Positions 7,973 through 15,974 of a stretch of DNA of 56,260 nt are shown in pieces. The notes below the pieces were generated by a model. That model was not told where the DNA came from, did no database searches, and was given only the letters and a program-made list of their open reading frames with translations. The DNA comes from Streptomyces triticagri (lineage in GTDB: Bacteria > Actinomycetota > Actinomycetes > Streptomycetales > Streptomycetaceae): assembly GCF_003429565.1 (NCBI RefSeq), contig NZ_QUAK01000054.1, positions 1 to 56,260 on the forward strand. The letters run 5' to 3'. Each line of letters opens with the position of its first letter. The stretch's first letter is position 1. The position numbers and the translations under genes were made by a program.

Positions 7973-8965
7973 ATGAGCACTACGACCGGACGGGCCGCCG
8001 AAGCGGCCGAGGTTCCGGCCGGGTCCCCCGCCGCGGGCGCCCCGGCCGGAGCCGGTGGCGACCGCCGCAGCCGCAGACGGCCTCGGCTCGGCGTGCAGAA
8101 CGCAGCCGGCTGGCTGTTCTCCACTCCCTTCCTGGCGCTGTTCACGGTGTTCATGGCGTTCCCGATCGTCGCCACCCTGCTGATGAGTTTCACGGACTTC
8201 GGTCTGCGGAACGTCACGAATCCGCTGGACGCGGAGTTCATCGGCCTGGAGAACTACACGAAGCTCTTCGGTGACGAGCGGTTCCTCAAGTCCCTTTTCA
8301 ACACCGCGTACTTCGTGGTGGTGGGCGTACCGCTGACCATCGGAATCGGCCTGGTCGTCGCGGTGCTGCTCAACAACGGCATCGACCGGGCGCGGACCTT
8401 CTTCCGGGTCGGCTTCTACGCCCCGGTCGTCACCTCGATCGTCGCGATCGCCGTGGTCTGGCGCTTCGTACTCGATCCGAGCGACGGTCTGATCGCCGGC
8501 CTCGCCTCCGAAGTGGGCCTGACCTCACCGGACTTCCTCGGTTCCGAGCTGCTCGCGATGCCGTCGATGATCGTGATGGCGGTGTGGCGGAACCTGGGCA
8601 CGGTGATGGTCCTGTTCATCGCCGGTCTGCAGGCCATCCCCACCGAGACGCGGGAGGCCGCCCGCCTGGACGGCGCAGGACCCTGGCAGGAGTTCCGGCG
8701 GATCACCGTGCCGCTGCTCAGGCCGACCATCCTCTACGCGACGGTGATCACCACGATCGGCTATCTCAATGTCTTCGAGGAGCCGTTCGTGATGACCCAG
8801 GGCGGTCCGTCCGACGCCACCCTGACCGTCTCCCTGAACATGTACCGCGAGGGCTTCAACTTCTTCCACATGGGCTACGCGAGCGCGATGGCGTACGTGC
8901 TGTTCGTGGTGATCATGGCCATCACGGTGCTGCAGCTGCGACTGCTGAAGGACAACACCGAATGA
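7973..8965 (+). CDS. Sugar ABC transporter permease (MalF/UgpA type)
   Basis: A 330-residue integral membrane permease with about six helices. A long hydrophilic N-terminal tail (about 40 residues rich in Ala, Gly, Arg) precedes the first helix at about 43-65. The cytoplasmic EAA loop reads ETREAARLDGAGPWQEFRRITVPLLRP, the contact surface for the ATPase. Its ATGA stop/start overlap with the next permease shows co-translation. No ATPase gene is in the operon; Streptomyces sugar importers of this class commonly share the MsiK ATPase encoded elsewhere. Confidence 0.92.
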   Translation: MSTTTGRAAEAAEVPAGSPAAGAPAGAGGDRRSRRRPRLGVQNAAGWLFSTPFLALFTVFMAFPIVATLLMSFTDFGLRNVTNPLDAEFIGLENYTKLFGDERFLKSLFNTAYFVVVGVPLTIGIGLVVAVLLNNGIDRARTFFRVGFYAPVVTSIVAIAVVWRFVLDPSDGLIAGLASEVGLTSPDFLGSELLAMPSMIVMAVWRNLGTVMVLFIAGLQAIPTETREAARLDGAGPWQEFRRITVPLLRPTILYATVITTIGYLNVFEEPFVMTQGGPSDATLTVSLNMYREGFNFFHMGYASAMAYVLFVVIMAITVLQLRLLKDNTE

Positions 8966-9852
8966 GCGCCCCCACCCAGGCCCCGGCCGGGCACCGTACG
9001 CAAGCCGGCCCGCAGCCCCGCCGCCCGAAGCGCCGTGCGCGCAGACCCCTGACGTACGTCCTGCTCTCGGTCGGTCTGCTCGTGATGTCGGCCCCGTTCC
9101 TGTGGATGGGTCTGTCCGCCTTCAAGACGGGGAGCGAGCTGACCGCCAGCCCGCCGGTGTGGATCCCCACCGAGTGGACGCTGAGCAATTTCCGGCAGCT
9201 GCTCGACGACCTCGATCTGCCGCTGTACTTCATGAACTCGGTGATCGTGGCCGTCCTGGTCACCGTCTCCAACCTGGTGTTCTGCTCGATGCTCGGCTAC
9301 GCCCTGGCCAAGCTGAAGTTCGTCGGGCAGAACAAGGTGTTCGCGATCGTGCTCGGCGCCCTGATGGTGCCCGGCAATCTGATGCTGCTGCCGCTCTTCG
9401 TCCTGATGAGCAGGCTGCAGCTGATCGACAGCTACGCCGGTCTTGTACTGCCGTTCGCCGCGGGTGCCTTCGGGGTGTTCCTGATGCGCCAGTTCATGCA
9501 GTCCATCCCGGACGAGCTGCTCGAGGCGGCCCGGATGGACGGCGCCGGCGAGTGGTACATCTTCTGGCGGATCGCGATGCCGCTGGTCAAGCCCGCGCTC
9601 GCGACGCTGTCAATCTTCACCTTCCTCGGCTCCTGGAACAACTTCGTCTGGCCGCTGATCGCGACCAACAACCCGGACAAGTACACGCTGCCGGTGGCCC
9701 TCGCCACCTTCGCCACCGACCCCAACAAGGCGGGCGGGTCGAACGGTGTCCTGATGGCCGGATCGTTCCTGATCGTGCTGCCCGTGCTCGTGGTGTTCAT
9801 CGCCATGCAGCGGCACTTCACCCAGGGCATCGCCACGGCCGGCATGAAGTAG
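8962..9852 (+). CDS. Sugar ABC transporter permease (MalG/UgpE type)
   Basis: A 296-residue partner permease with about six membrane helices. The EAA loop is PDELLEAARMDGAGEWYIFWRIAMPLVKP near residues 185-215. Its start overlaps the stop of the first permease by four bases (ATGA). Together the two proteins form the channel for the substrate delivered by the lipoprotein. Confidence 0.92.
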   Translation: MSAPTQAPAGHRTQAGPQPRRPKRRARRPLTYVLLSVGLLVMSAPFLWMGLSAFKTGSELTASPPVWIPTEWTLSNFRQLLDDLDLPLYFMNSVIVAVLVTVSNLVFCSMLGYALAKLKFVGQNKVFAIVLGALMVPGNLMLLPLFVLMSRLQLIDSYAGLVLPFAAGAFGVFLMRQFMQSIPDELLEAARMDGAGEWYIFWRIAMPLVKPALATLSIFTFLGSWNNFVWPLIATNNPDKYTLPVALATFATDPNKAGGSNGVLMAGSFLIVLPVLVVFIAMQRHFTQGIATAGMK

Positions 9853-9912
9853 TCCGCGCCCGCTTCCCGTACCCACCTCGCCCTCCCCCACGTATCAGAA
9901 AGACATGCCGCG

Positions 9913-11112
9913 ATGACGCACAGCACCATCCCGTTCCCCGAAGGCTTCCTGTGGGGCGCATCCACCGCCGCCCACCAGATCGAGGGCAACAACACCAACA
10001 GCGACTGGTGGGTGAAGGAGCACTCCACCGGCACGCACATCCAGGAGCCGAGCCTGGACGCCTGCGACAGCTACCACCGCTGGCCCGAGGACATGGATCT
10101 GCTCGCCTCGCTCGGCTTCACCGACTACCGGTTCAGCATCGAGTGGGCGCGGATCGAGCCGGCCGAGGGACAGTTCTCGAACGCCGAACTCACCCACTAC
10201 CGGCGGATGGTGGACGGCGCGATCGAGCGCGGCCTCCGTCCGATGGTGACGCTGCACCACTTCACCGTGCCGCAGTGGTTCGAGGCGCGCGGCGGCTGGA
10301 CCGCGGAGGGTGCGGTCGAGCTGTTCGCCCGCTACGTCGCCGCCTGTGCGCCGGTCATCGGCGAGGGCGTACGGCATGTGTGCACGATCAACGAGCCCAA
10401 CATGGTGTCCGTGACCGCGGGCCTCGCCAAGCGCGGCGAGATCGGCTTCCCGCCGGCCGGCCTGCCCACGCCGGACGAGGAGACCACGCACGCGGTGATC
10501 GCCGCGCACAAGGCCGCCGTCAAGGAGGTCCGCGCGATCAACTCCGAGATCCAGGTGGGCTGGACCGTCGCCAACCAGGTGTACCAGGCGCTGCCCGGCG
10601 CCGAGGACGTCACGGCCGCCTACCGCCACCCGCGCGAGGACATCTTCATCGAGGCCGCCCGGGACGACGACTGGGTCGGCGTGCAGTCCTACACCCGTAC
10701 GGAGATCGGCCCCGAGGGCCCCATCCCGGCGCCGGAGCATGTCGAGCGGACCCTGACGCAGTGGGAGTACTACCCGACGGCCGTCGGGTACGCGCTGCGG
10801 CACACCGCCGAGATCGTCGGGGACGTCCCGCTGATCGTCACCGAGAACGGCATCGCCACCGGTGACGACAGCCGCCGCGTCGACTACTACACGGGCGCGC
10901 TCGGCGAGGTCGCCGCGGCGATCGAGGACGGTCTGAACATCCAGGGCTATCTGGCGTGGAGCGCCCTCGACAACTACGAATGGGGCTCCTTCAAGCCGAC
11001 GTTCGGCCTCATCGGCGTCGACCGGGAGACCTTCGAGCGCACCGCACGGCCGTCCGCCGAGTGGCTGGGCAGCCTCGGCCGCAGCCGCGAGCTGCCGCGG
11101 CGGGCCGCCTGA
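9913..11112 (+). CDS. GH1 beta-glucosidase
   Basis: A 399-residue cytoplasmic glycoside hydrolase of family 1. The N-terminal signature is FPEGFLWGASTAAHQIEG. The acid/base is Glu161 in TINEPN and the nucleophile Glu311 in VTENG; the aglycone-side SALDNYEWG follows. It lacks a signal peptide, fitting cleavage of imported oligosaccharides. It is shorter than many family members (about 440-480 residues) but both catalytic motifs and both termini are present. It lies 60 bases after the permease and is very likely co-transcribed. The linkage specificity (1,4-, 1,3- or 1,2-) cannot be read from the sequence. Confidence 0.92.
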   Translation: MTHSTIPFPEGFLWGASTAAHQIEGNNTNSDWWVKEHSTGTHIQEPSLDACDSYHRWPEDMDLLASLGFTDYRFSIEWARIEPAEGQFSNAELTHYRRMVDGAIERGLRPMVTLHHFTVPQWFEARGGWTAEGAVELFARYVAACAPVIGEGVRHVCTINEPNMVSVTAGLAKRGEIGFPPAGLPTPDEETTHAVIAAHKAAVKEVRAINSEIQVGWTVANQVYQALPGAEDVTAAYRHPREDIFIEAARDDDWVGVQSYTRTEIGPEGPIPAPEHVERTLTQWEYYPTAVGYALRHTAEIVGDVPLIVTENGIATGDDSRRVDYYTGALGEVAAAIEDGLNIQGYLAWSALDNYEWGSFKPTFGLIGVDRETFERTARPSAEWLGSLGRSRELPRRAA

Positions 11113-11113
11113 C

Positions 11114-11147
11114 GGGCGCGGAGCGCCTCCGCTCCGCACAGGCGCCC
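11114..11147 (+). terminator. Hairpin after the GH1 gene
   Basis: GGGCG and CGGAGCG on the left pair with CGCTCCG and CGCCC on the right around a short CCTC loop, starting two bases after the GH1 stop. There is no U-tract. It may end the operon or reduce read-through into the secreted protein gene. Confidence 0.55.
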
Positions 11148-11307
11148 TTCGACTCGGGGGCCGGCGGTCCTGACGCCTCCGGTCCCCGCAGCACCCCGGC
11201 CGGTCCTGCACCAACCCCCGCCCCGTCGGGGCCGGCCGGTTCCTTCCTTCGTCTCGATCTCGTACGTCCTGTCACTGCCCCTTCCCTCCGCCAACGGGAG
11301 CCGCACC

Positions 11308-12717
11308 ATGGATCGTCGTACGTTTCTCACCGCCGCGTCGGTCACCGCCGCCGGGTCGGTGTTCGCCCTGTCGGGCTCGCCCGCGCTCGCTTCGAGTTCC
11401 GGTCAACGGGCCCTGCTCCGCAGGTGGTTCACGGACACCTACCGCTCGCTGACCACCATGACCACCGACTTCGGCCTCACCACGGACAAGATGGACGTCA
11501 GTGGCGCGGTGCCCGAGCTGTCCCGGCAGACCTCGCCGACGAACATCGGCTGCGGACTGTGGTCGACGGTGGCCGCGGCGGGCCTCGGGGTGATCGGTGC
11601 GGCCGAGCGCCGGCGGCGGCTCACGCATACCGTCTCCGCGGTGGAGCGGCTCGAGCGATTCCACGGGTGGTGGGTCAACTGGTACGACGCTTACGACGGT
11701 TCGGTGCTCAGCAGCTGGCCGGGGACGGGTGAGACGGTCCGGCCCTTCCTCTCCTCGGTCGACAATGCGTGGCTGGTCACCGGCCTGCGGATCGCCGCCG
11801 ATGCGGAGCCGTCACTGCGGGCCCGTGTCGCGCGGCTGCTCGCCGATGCGGACTGGTCGTACTTCTACACGCCGTACGACGCGGCGGACCCGGTGGCGAA
11901 CCCGGGGCAGCTGCGCGGCGGCTACTGGGTGGACGAGCCCGGCAAGGGCGAGCCGACCGAGCATCACTACGGTGCGCTCAACACCGAGCCCAGGATGGCA
12001 AGTTACCTCGGCATCGCGGACGGCTCGCTGCCCGCGGACCACTACTGGCACCTGCTGCGCACGATGCTCCCCGAGCATGAGCAGGAGCAGCGGCCCGGTG
12101 GGTCGTACGTGACGGTGGACGGCATCCGGGTGTGGCAGGGCCACTACACCTACCGGGGGCGGAAGCTGGTGCCCAGCTGGGGCGGCTCGATGTTCGAGGC
12201 GCTGATGGTGCCGCTGTTCGTGCCCGAACCGGAGTGGTCGCCCCGGTCCTGGGGGCGGACCCACGAGCGGTATGTGCGCAGCCACATCGAGCACGGGCTC
12301 TTCGAGGAGCGCTACGGCTACTGGGGCTTCTCGCCGTCGAACACGCCTGACGGTGGGTACGGCGAGTACGGGGTCGATGCGATCGGGATGCAGGTGGAGG
12401 GGTACAACTCGCTGGGTGTGGTGACCCCGCACGCCTCCTTCCTCGCGATGCCGTACGCGCGCGACGAGGCCGTCGCGAATCTGCGGGCGCTTGCGGCGGA
12501 CTTCGGGGCGTACGACGAGCGGTTCGGGTTCCGGGACTCGGTCGATGTCGGGGGTGACGGTCGGGTGAGCGACTTCGTCCTTGCGCTTGATCAGGGGATG
12601 GTGGCGGCGGCGGTGACGCAGAGCCTGCGGCCGGGGCTTCTGAAGCGGGCCTTCACGGGTGGGGGGTTCGCTCGGCGCCTCCGCCCTCTGTTGCGGGCAG
12701 AGCGCTTCCACATCTGA
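11308..12717 (+). CDS. Tat-exported glycoamylase-like (GH144-type) protein
   Basis: A 469-residue secreted protein. The N terminus DRRTFLTAASV plus a hydrophobic stretch to SPALA (about residue 28) is a twin-arginine signal. The body is an all-helical barrel-like protein; its C-terminal half carries PSWGGSMFEALMVPL and the segment GFSPSNTPDGGYGEYG followed by VEGYNSLGVVTPHASFLAMPY. These are characteristic of the glycoamylase-like domain found in GH144 endo-beta-1,2-glucanases and related proteins. It lies downstream of an oligosaccharide importer and a beta-glucosidase, so extracellular depolymerisation of a beta-glucan is a reasonable guess. It could equally be an exo-acting or non-catalytic relative. 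Confidence 0.7.
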   Translation: MDRRTFLTAASVTAAGSVFALSGSPALASSSGQRALLRRWFTDTYRSLTTMTTDFGLTTDKMDVSGAVPELSRQTSPTNIGCGLWSTVAAAGLGVIGAAERRRRLTHTVSAVERLERFHGWWVNWYDAYDGSVLSSWPGTGETVRPFLSSVDNAWLVTGLRIAADAEPSLRARVARLLADADWSYFYTPYDAADPVANPGQLRGGYWVDEPGKGEPTEHHYGALNTEPRMASYLGIADGSLPADHYWHLLRTMLPEHEQEQRPGGSYVTVDGIRVWQGHYTYRGRKLVPSWGGSMFEALMVPLFVPEPEWSPRSWGRTHERYVRSHIEHGLFEERYGYWGFSPSNTPDGGYGEYGVDAIGMQVEGYNSLGVVTPHASFLAMPYARDEAVANLRALAADFGAYDERFGFRDSVDVGGDGRVSDFVLALDQGMVAAAVTQSLRPGLLKRAFTGGGFARRLRPLLRAERFHI

Positions 12718-12945
12718 CGCCGGCCCGTCCGGCATCCTCAGCCCCGTCGGCGACCTCAGCCCGTGGGGCACCCCTGGCCCGTCGGCACCCCTAGCCCGTC
12801 CGGCGTTTGAGGACAAGGCCCGTTCAGGGCCGTTCCGGTTCCAGGCGTCGGCCTGGCGGCCTCGTCCTCAAACGCCGGACCGGCTGAGATTGGCCTGGAC
12901 GGCCTCGTCCTCAGACGCCGGACCCGCTGAAGGTTGGCCGGACGG
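12718..12945. repeat. Palindromic repeat array C
   Basis: Third array of the same family, starting directly at the stop of the glycoamylase-like gene. Short degenerate units lie on the left, the 65-base core at 12807-12871, then two inverted units. The array ends about 30 bases before the promoter of the TPM gene. Confidence 0.93.
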
Positions 12946-12976
12946 CCCCTGTGTCGCGGAAGGGGCAAATCGGCCA

Positions 12977-12982
12977 TACGCT
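12977..12982 (+). promoter_or_regulatory. -10 TACGCT, probable leaderless start of the TPM gene
   Basis: TACGCT is followed by six bases and then GTG at 12989. The same element and spacing occurs before the genes at 29095 and 49338, which favours GTG 12989 over the overlapping GTG at 12987 and suggests a transcript starting at or next to the start codon. Confidence 0.5.
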
Positions 12983-12988
12983 CCCCGT

Positions 12989-15085
12989 GTGAGGTCGAGC
13001 CCGTCGTCAGGTGATACCCGGGGCCGGAGGCCGCGTCGTCGCCGCTGGGCCCCCGCCGCGATCCTCGCGCTCACCGTCGCCCTGGGCCCCGCGGGCCCCA
13101 CCGCGGCGGAGGACCCCGTACCCCTGTCGCGGGACGGACAGATCACCGACCGCAGCGACGCACTCGGCGTGCGGAAGGACGACGCCGTCGCCGCCCTCGA
13201 CCGGCTCTACGAGGAACACGGCCTGCAGCTCTTCGTCGTGTACGTACGCGACTTCTCCGGCCGGCCGGCCCAGGCCTGGACCGACGCCACGGCCGAGCGC
13301 AACGGCCTCGGCGCCGACGATCTGCTGCTCGCGGTCGCCACCCACGACCGCCAGTACGCCTACTCGGCCGACCCCGGCTCCGGCCTCGGCCCGCAACAGC
13401 TGCGGGACGTCGCCCGTACCGCCGTCGAGCCGGCGCTGCGCGCGAACGACTGGCCGGGTGCCGCGATCGGCGCCGCCGACGGCTACGCGGCCGCACTGTC
13501 CGGCCGGCCCGTGCCCACCCCCGCGATCACCCCCGGCAGGAGCGACCCGGGCGGCGGCTCCGGCTCCGGGGCCGATCTGGCGCTGCCACTGATCGCCGCG
13601 GCCGGCGCGGGCGGGGTGGCCCTGTATGCGTACACCCGGCGCAGGCGCCGCGCCGCGACCCGTACGACCCCGCACGGCGGGACGCCGGAGCCGGTCACTC
13701 CGCTCCCCGAGCTCGATGCGCAGGCCCGCCGCCTCCTGGTCGGGACGGACGACGCGGTGCGTACCAGCGAGGAGGAACTCGGCTTCGCCGCGGCCCAGTT
13801 CGGGGACGAGGCGGCAGCGCCATTCGCCGCCGCCCTGGCGTACGCGAAGACCGAGCTGACCGCGGCCTTCCGGATCCGTCAGGAGCTGGACGACGCCTTC
13901 CCCGAGGACGATGCGACCAAGCGCCGGATGCTGGAGGAGATCGTCGCGCGCTGCACCGCCGCGAACGGCCGGCTCGACACGGAGGCGGCCGCCTTCGACG
14001 AGCTGCGGGCCCTGGAGCAGCGCGCACCCGACGCCCTGGCCCACGCGGAGCAGGCATTCCGGGATCTCGCCGGCCGCGCCGGCCGCGCCCGGGACACCCT
14101 GGCCACGCTCGGCGAGACATACACGGACACGGCGTACGCGCCGGTGGCCGGCCACCCCGCGGAGGCCACCGAGCGCCTCGCCTTCGCCGAGGCCCAGCTG
14201 ACCGCGGCCCGTACCGCGGTCGACGCCGGCGACAACAGCGCGGCCGCCGTGCCCCTGCGGGCCGCCGAGGCCGCCGTCGACCAGGCCGGGACCCTCGTGG
14301 AGGCCGTCGACCGCCTCGCGGGCGAGCTGTCCGAGGCCGCGGAACGCCTGCCCGGTGCACTCACCGAGACCGAGACCGACCTGGCGGACGCCCGCGGCAT
14401 GCTGCGCGGCACCGCCGAGGGCACCTCGACCGCCGATCTGCAGGGCCGGATCGCCCGCGCGGAGTCCGTGCTCGACGAGGTGCGCCGGGAGAGCGCCGGC
14501 CGCTACGACCCGATCGCTGCCCTGCGCCGCCTGGAGGAGGCGGACACGGCCCTCGACGAGGCGCTCGCGGGCGCCCGCGAGCGCGAGGCCGCCGGTCTGC
14601 GGGCCCGCGGGCTGCTCGACCAGGCTCTGCTCACCGCCCGCAGCGCCATCGCGGCGGCCACGGACTACATCACCACGCACCGCGGCGCGGTCGGCAGTAC
14701 GGCGAGGACCCGGCTGGCCGAGGCCCGGCGCCGTCTCGACCGGGCCCGTGAGCTCGGCGTCCCCGACGCCTCCGCCGCGCTCGCCGAGGCGCAGCAGGCC
14801 GATGCCCTGGCCCGGCAGGCGCAGCAGCTCGCCGAGCAGGACGTGCGGTCGTACGGCGGGCCCGGCGGACCGTTCGGCGGCGCGGGAGGCGGTCGTGGCG
14901 GTACGGGCGGTGCGGTGCTCGGCGGGATCCTGATCGGCCAGATCCTCGGCGGGATGGGCGGGCGCGGGCCCCGCGGTGGCGGGGGCTTCGGCGGGGGTGG
15001 CGGTGCCGGCGGCGGTTTCGGCGGTCCAGGGAGCTACGGCGGCGGGGGCACCCGGGGACGGATGGGAGGTGGCGGACGGTTCTGA
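12989..15085 (+). CDS. TPM-domain protein with long helical region and Gly-rich tail
   Basis: A 698-residue envelope protein. An Arg-rich N terminus and hydrophobic segment to about residue 42 act as export signal. A TPM (TLP18.3/Psb32/MOLO-1) domain spans about 48-185 with LQLFVVYVRDFSG and ADDLLLAVATHDRQYAY. One transmembrane helix (about 205-225) leads to a long Ala/Glu/Arg-rich coiled-coil-like region (about 245-615). The tail (about 625-698) is almost pure Gly with Arg and Phe, like other TPM proteins ending in Gly-rich tails. It is followed by pspA, a usual Streptomyces pairing, suggesting a membrane-stress role. Start: see the leaderless element at 12977. Confidence 0.85.
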   Translation: MRSSPSSGDTRGRRPRRRRWAPAAILALTVALGPAGPTAAEDPVPLSRDGQITDRSDALGVRKDDAVAALDRLYEEHGLQLFVVYVRDFSGRPAQAWTDATAERNGLGADDLLLAVATHDRQYAYSADPGSGLGPQQLRDVARTAVEPALRANDWPGAAIGAADGYAAALSGRPVPTPAITPGRSDPGGGSGSGADLALPLIAAAGAGGVALYAYTRRRRRAATRTTPHGGTPEPVTPLPELDAQARRLLVGTDDAVRTSEEELGFAAAQFGDEAAAPFAAALAYAKTELTAAFRIRQELDDAFPEDDATKRRMLEEIVARCTAANGRLDTEAAAFDELRALEQRAPDALAHAEQAFRDLAGRAGRARDTLATLGETYTDTAYAPVAGHPAEATERLAFAEAQLTAARTAVDAGDNSAAAVPLRAAEAAVDQAGTLVEAVDRLAGELSEAAERLPGALTETETDLADARGMLRGTAEGTSTADLQGRIARAESVLDEVRRESAGRYDPIAALRRLEEADTALDEALAGAREREAAGLRARGLLDQALLTARSAIAAATDYITTHRGAVGSTARTRLAEARRRLDRARELGVPDASAALAEAQQADALARQAQQLAEQDVRSYGGPGGPFGGAGGGRGGTGGAVLGGILIGQILGGMGGRGPRGGGGFGGGGGAGGGFGGPGSYGGGGTRGRMGGGGRF

Positions 15086-15148
15086 CCGACGGCCGACGGC
15101 CGACGGCCGACGGCCGACGACCGGCGACCGGCGACCGGCGACCGGCGA
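15086..15148. repeat. Nine heptamer repeats between TPM gene and pspA
   Basis: Four CCGACGG units, one CCGACGA and four CCGGCGA units follow in exact 7-base register immediately after the TPM stop codon. The change of unit halfway suggests two expansion events. Confidence 0.9.
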
Positions 15149-15239
15149 GCAGCGCAGCACTCCGCGCCGCCCCGTACTGCGTACCCGCCCCGGCCCCCCG
15201 GCCCCGCACCCCCGACACCCCGTACCGCAGGAGTTCCTC

Positions 15240-15953
15240 ATGACCAAGCAGACCATCCTCGGCCGTGTGACCCAGCTGGCGAAGGCGAACATCAACGCGC
15301 TCCTGGACCAGGCCGAGGACCCGCAGAAGATGCTGGACCAGCTGATCCGCGACTACTCGGGCAACATCCAGGAGGCCGAGGAGGCCGTGGCGACGACGAT
15401 CGGCCAGCTGCGTCTCCTGGAGGCCGACCACCAGGAGGACGTCGAGGCGGCCGGCGCATGGGGCGGCAAGGCGCTCGCGGCCAGCAGCAAGGCGGACCAG
15501 CTGCGCGCCGACGGGAACGGCGCGGAGGCCGACCGGTTCGACTCGCTCGCGAAGGTCGCGCTGCAGCGCCAGTTGCAGTCCGAGCGGGAGGCCAGGGACG
15601 CGGAGCCGACGATCGCCGCGCAGAACGAGGTGGTGGCGAAACTCAAGGACGGCCTCGCCCGGATGAACGAGAAGCTCTCCGAACTGCGGGCGAAGCGCGA
15701 CGAGTTGGTGGCCCGCGCGAAGACCGCCGAGGCGCAGAACAAGATGCTGGACGCGGCGGCGAGCATCGACGTCCTCGACCCGGCGAGCGAGCTCGGCCGG
15801 TTCGAGGACAAGGTGCGGCGCGAGGAGGCCAGGGCGCTCGGCAAGCAGGAGCTGGCGGCCTCGTCCCTCGACGCGCAGTTCGAGGAGCTCGACGCGCTCG
15901 GCGACCGTGCGGAGATCGAGGCCCGCCTCGCGTCCCTCAAGGCGACGACCTGA
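15240..15953 (+). CDS. pspA: PspA/IM30-family membrane-stress protein
   Basis: A 237-residue, almost entirely helical protein starting MTKQTILGRVTQLAKANINALLDQAEDP, the amphipathic first helix typical of PspA/IM30/Vipp1. Coiled-coil segments follow (about 25-170). It peripherally binds and stabilises stressed cytoplasmic membrane. The ATG has AGGAG eight bases upstream. Synteny with the TPM gene supports the assignment. Confidence 0.93.
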   Translation: MTKQTILGRVTQLAKANINALLDQAEDPQKMLDQLIRDYSGNIQEAEEAVATTIGQLRLLEADHQEDVEAAGAWGGKALAASSKADQLRADGNGAEADRFDSLAKVALQRQLQSEREARDAEPTIAAQNEVVAKLKDGLARMNEKLSELRAKRDELVARAKTAEAQNKMLDAAASIDVLDPASELGRFEDKVRREEARALGKQELAASSLDAQFEELDALGDRAEIEARLASLKATT

Positions 15954-15974
15954 CGCAGCGGGCCACGCCCCCGG

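Noticed and set aside
6674..12717. CebR-controlled cellobiose (cebEFG-bglC) operon
   Set aside because: The CebR box TGGGAGCGCTCCCA is absent; a different perfect palindrome is present and no CebR-like gene is adjacent.
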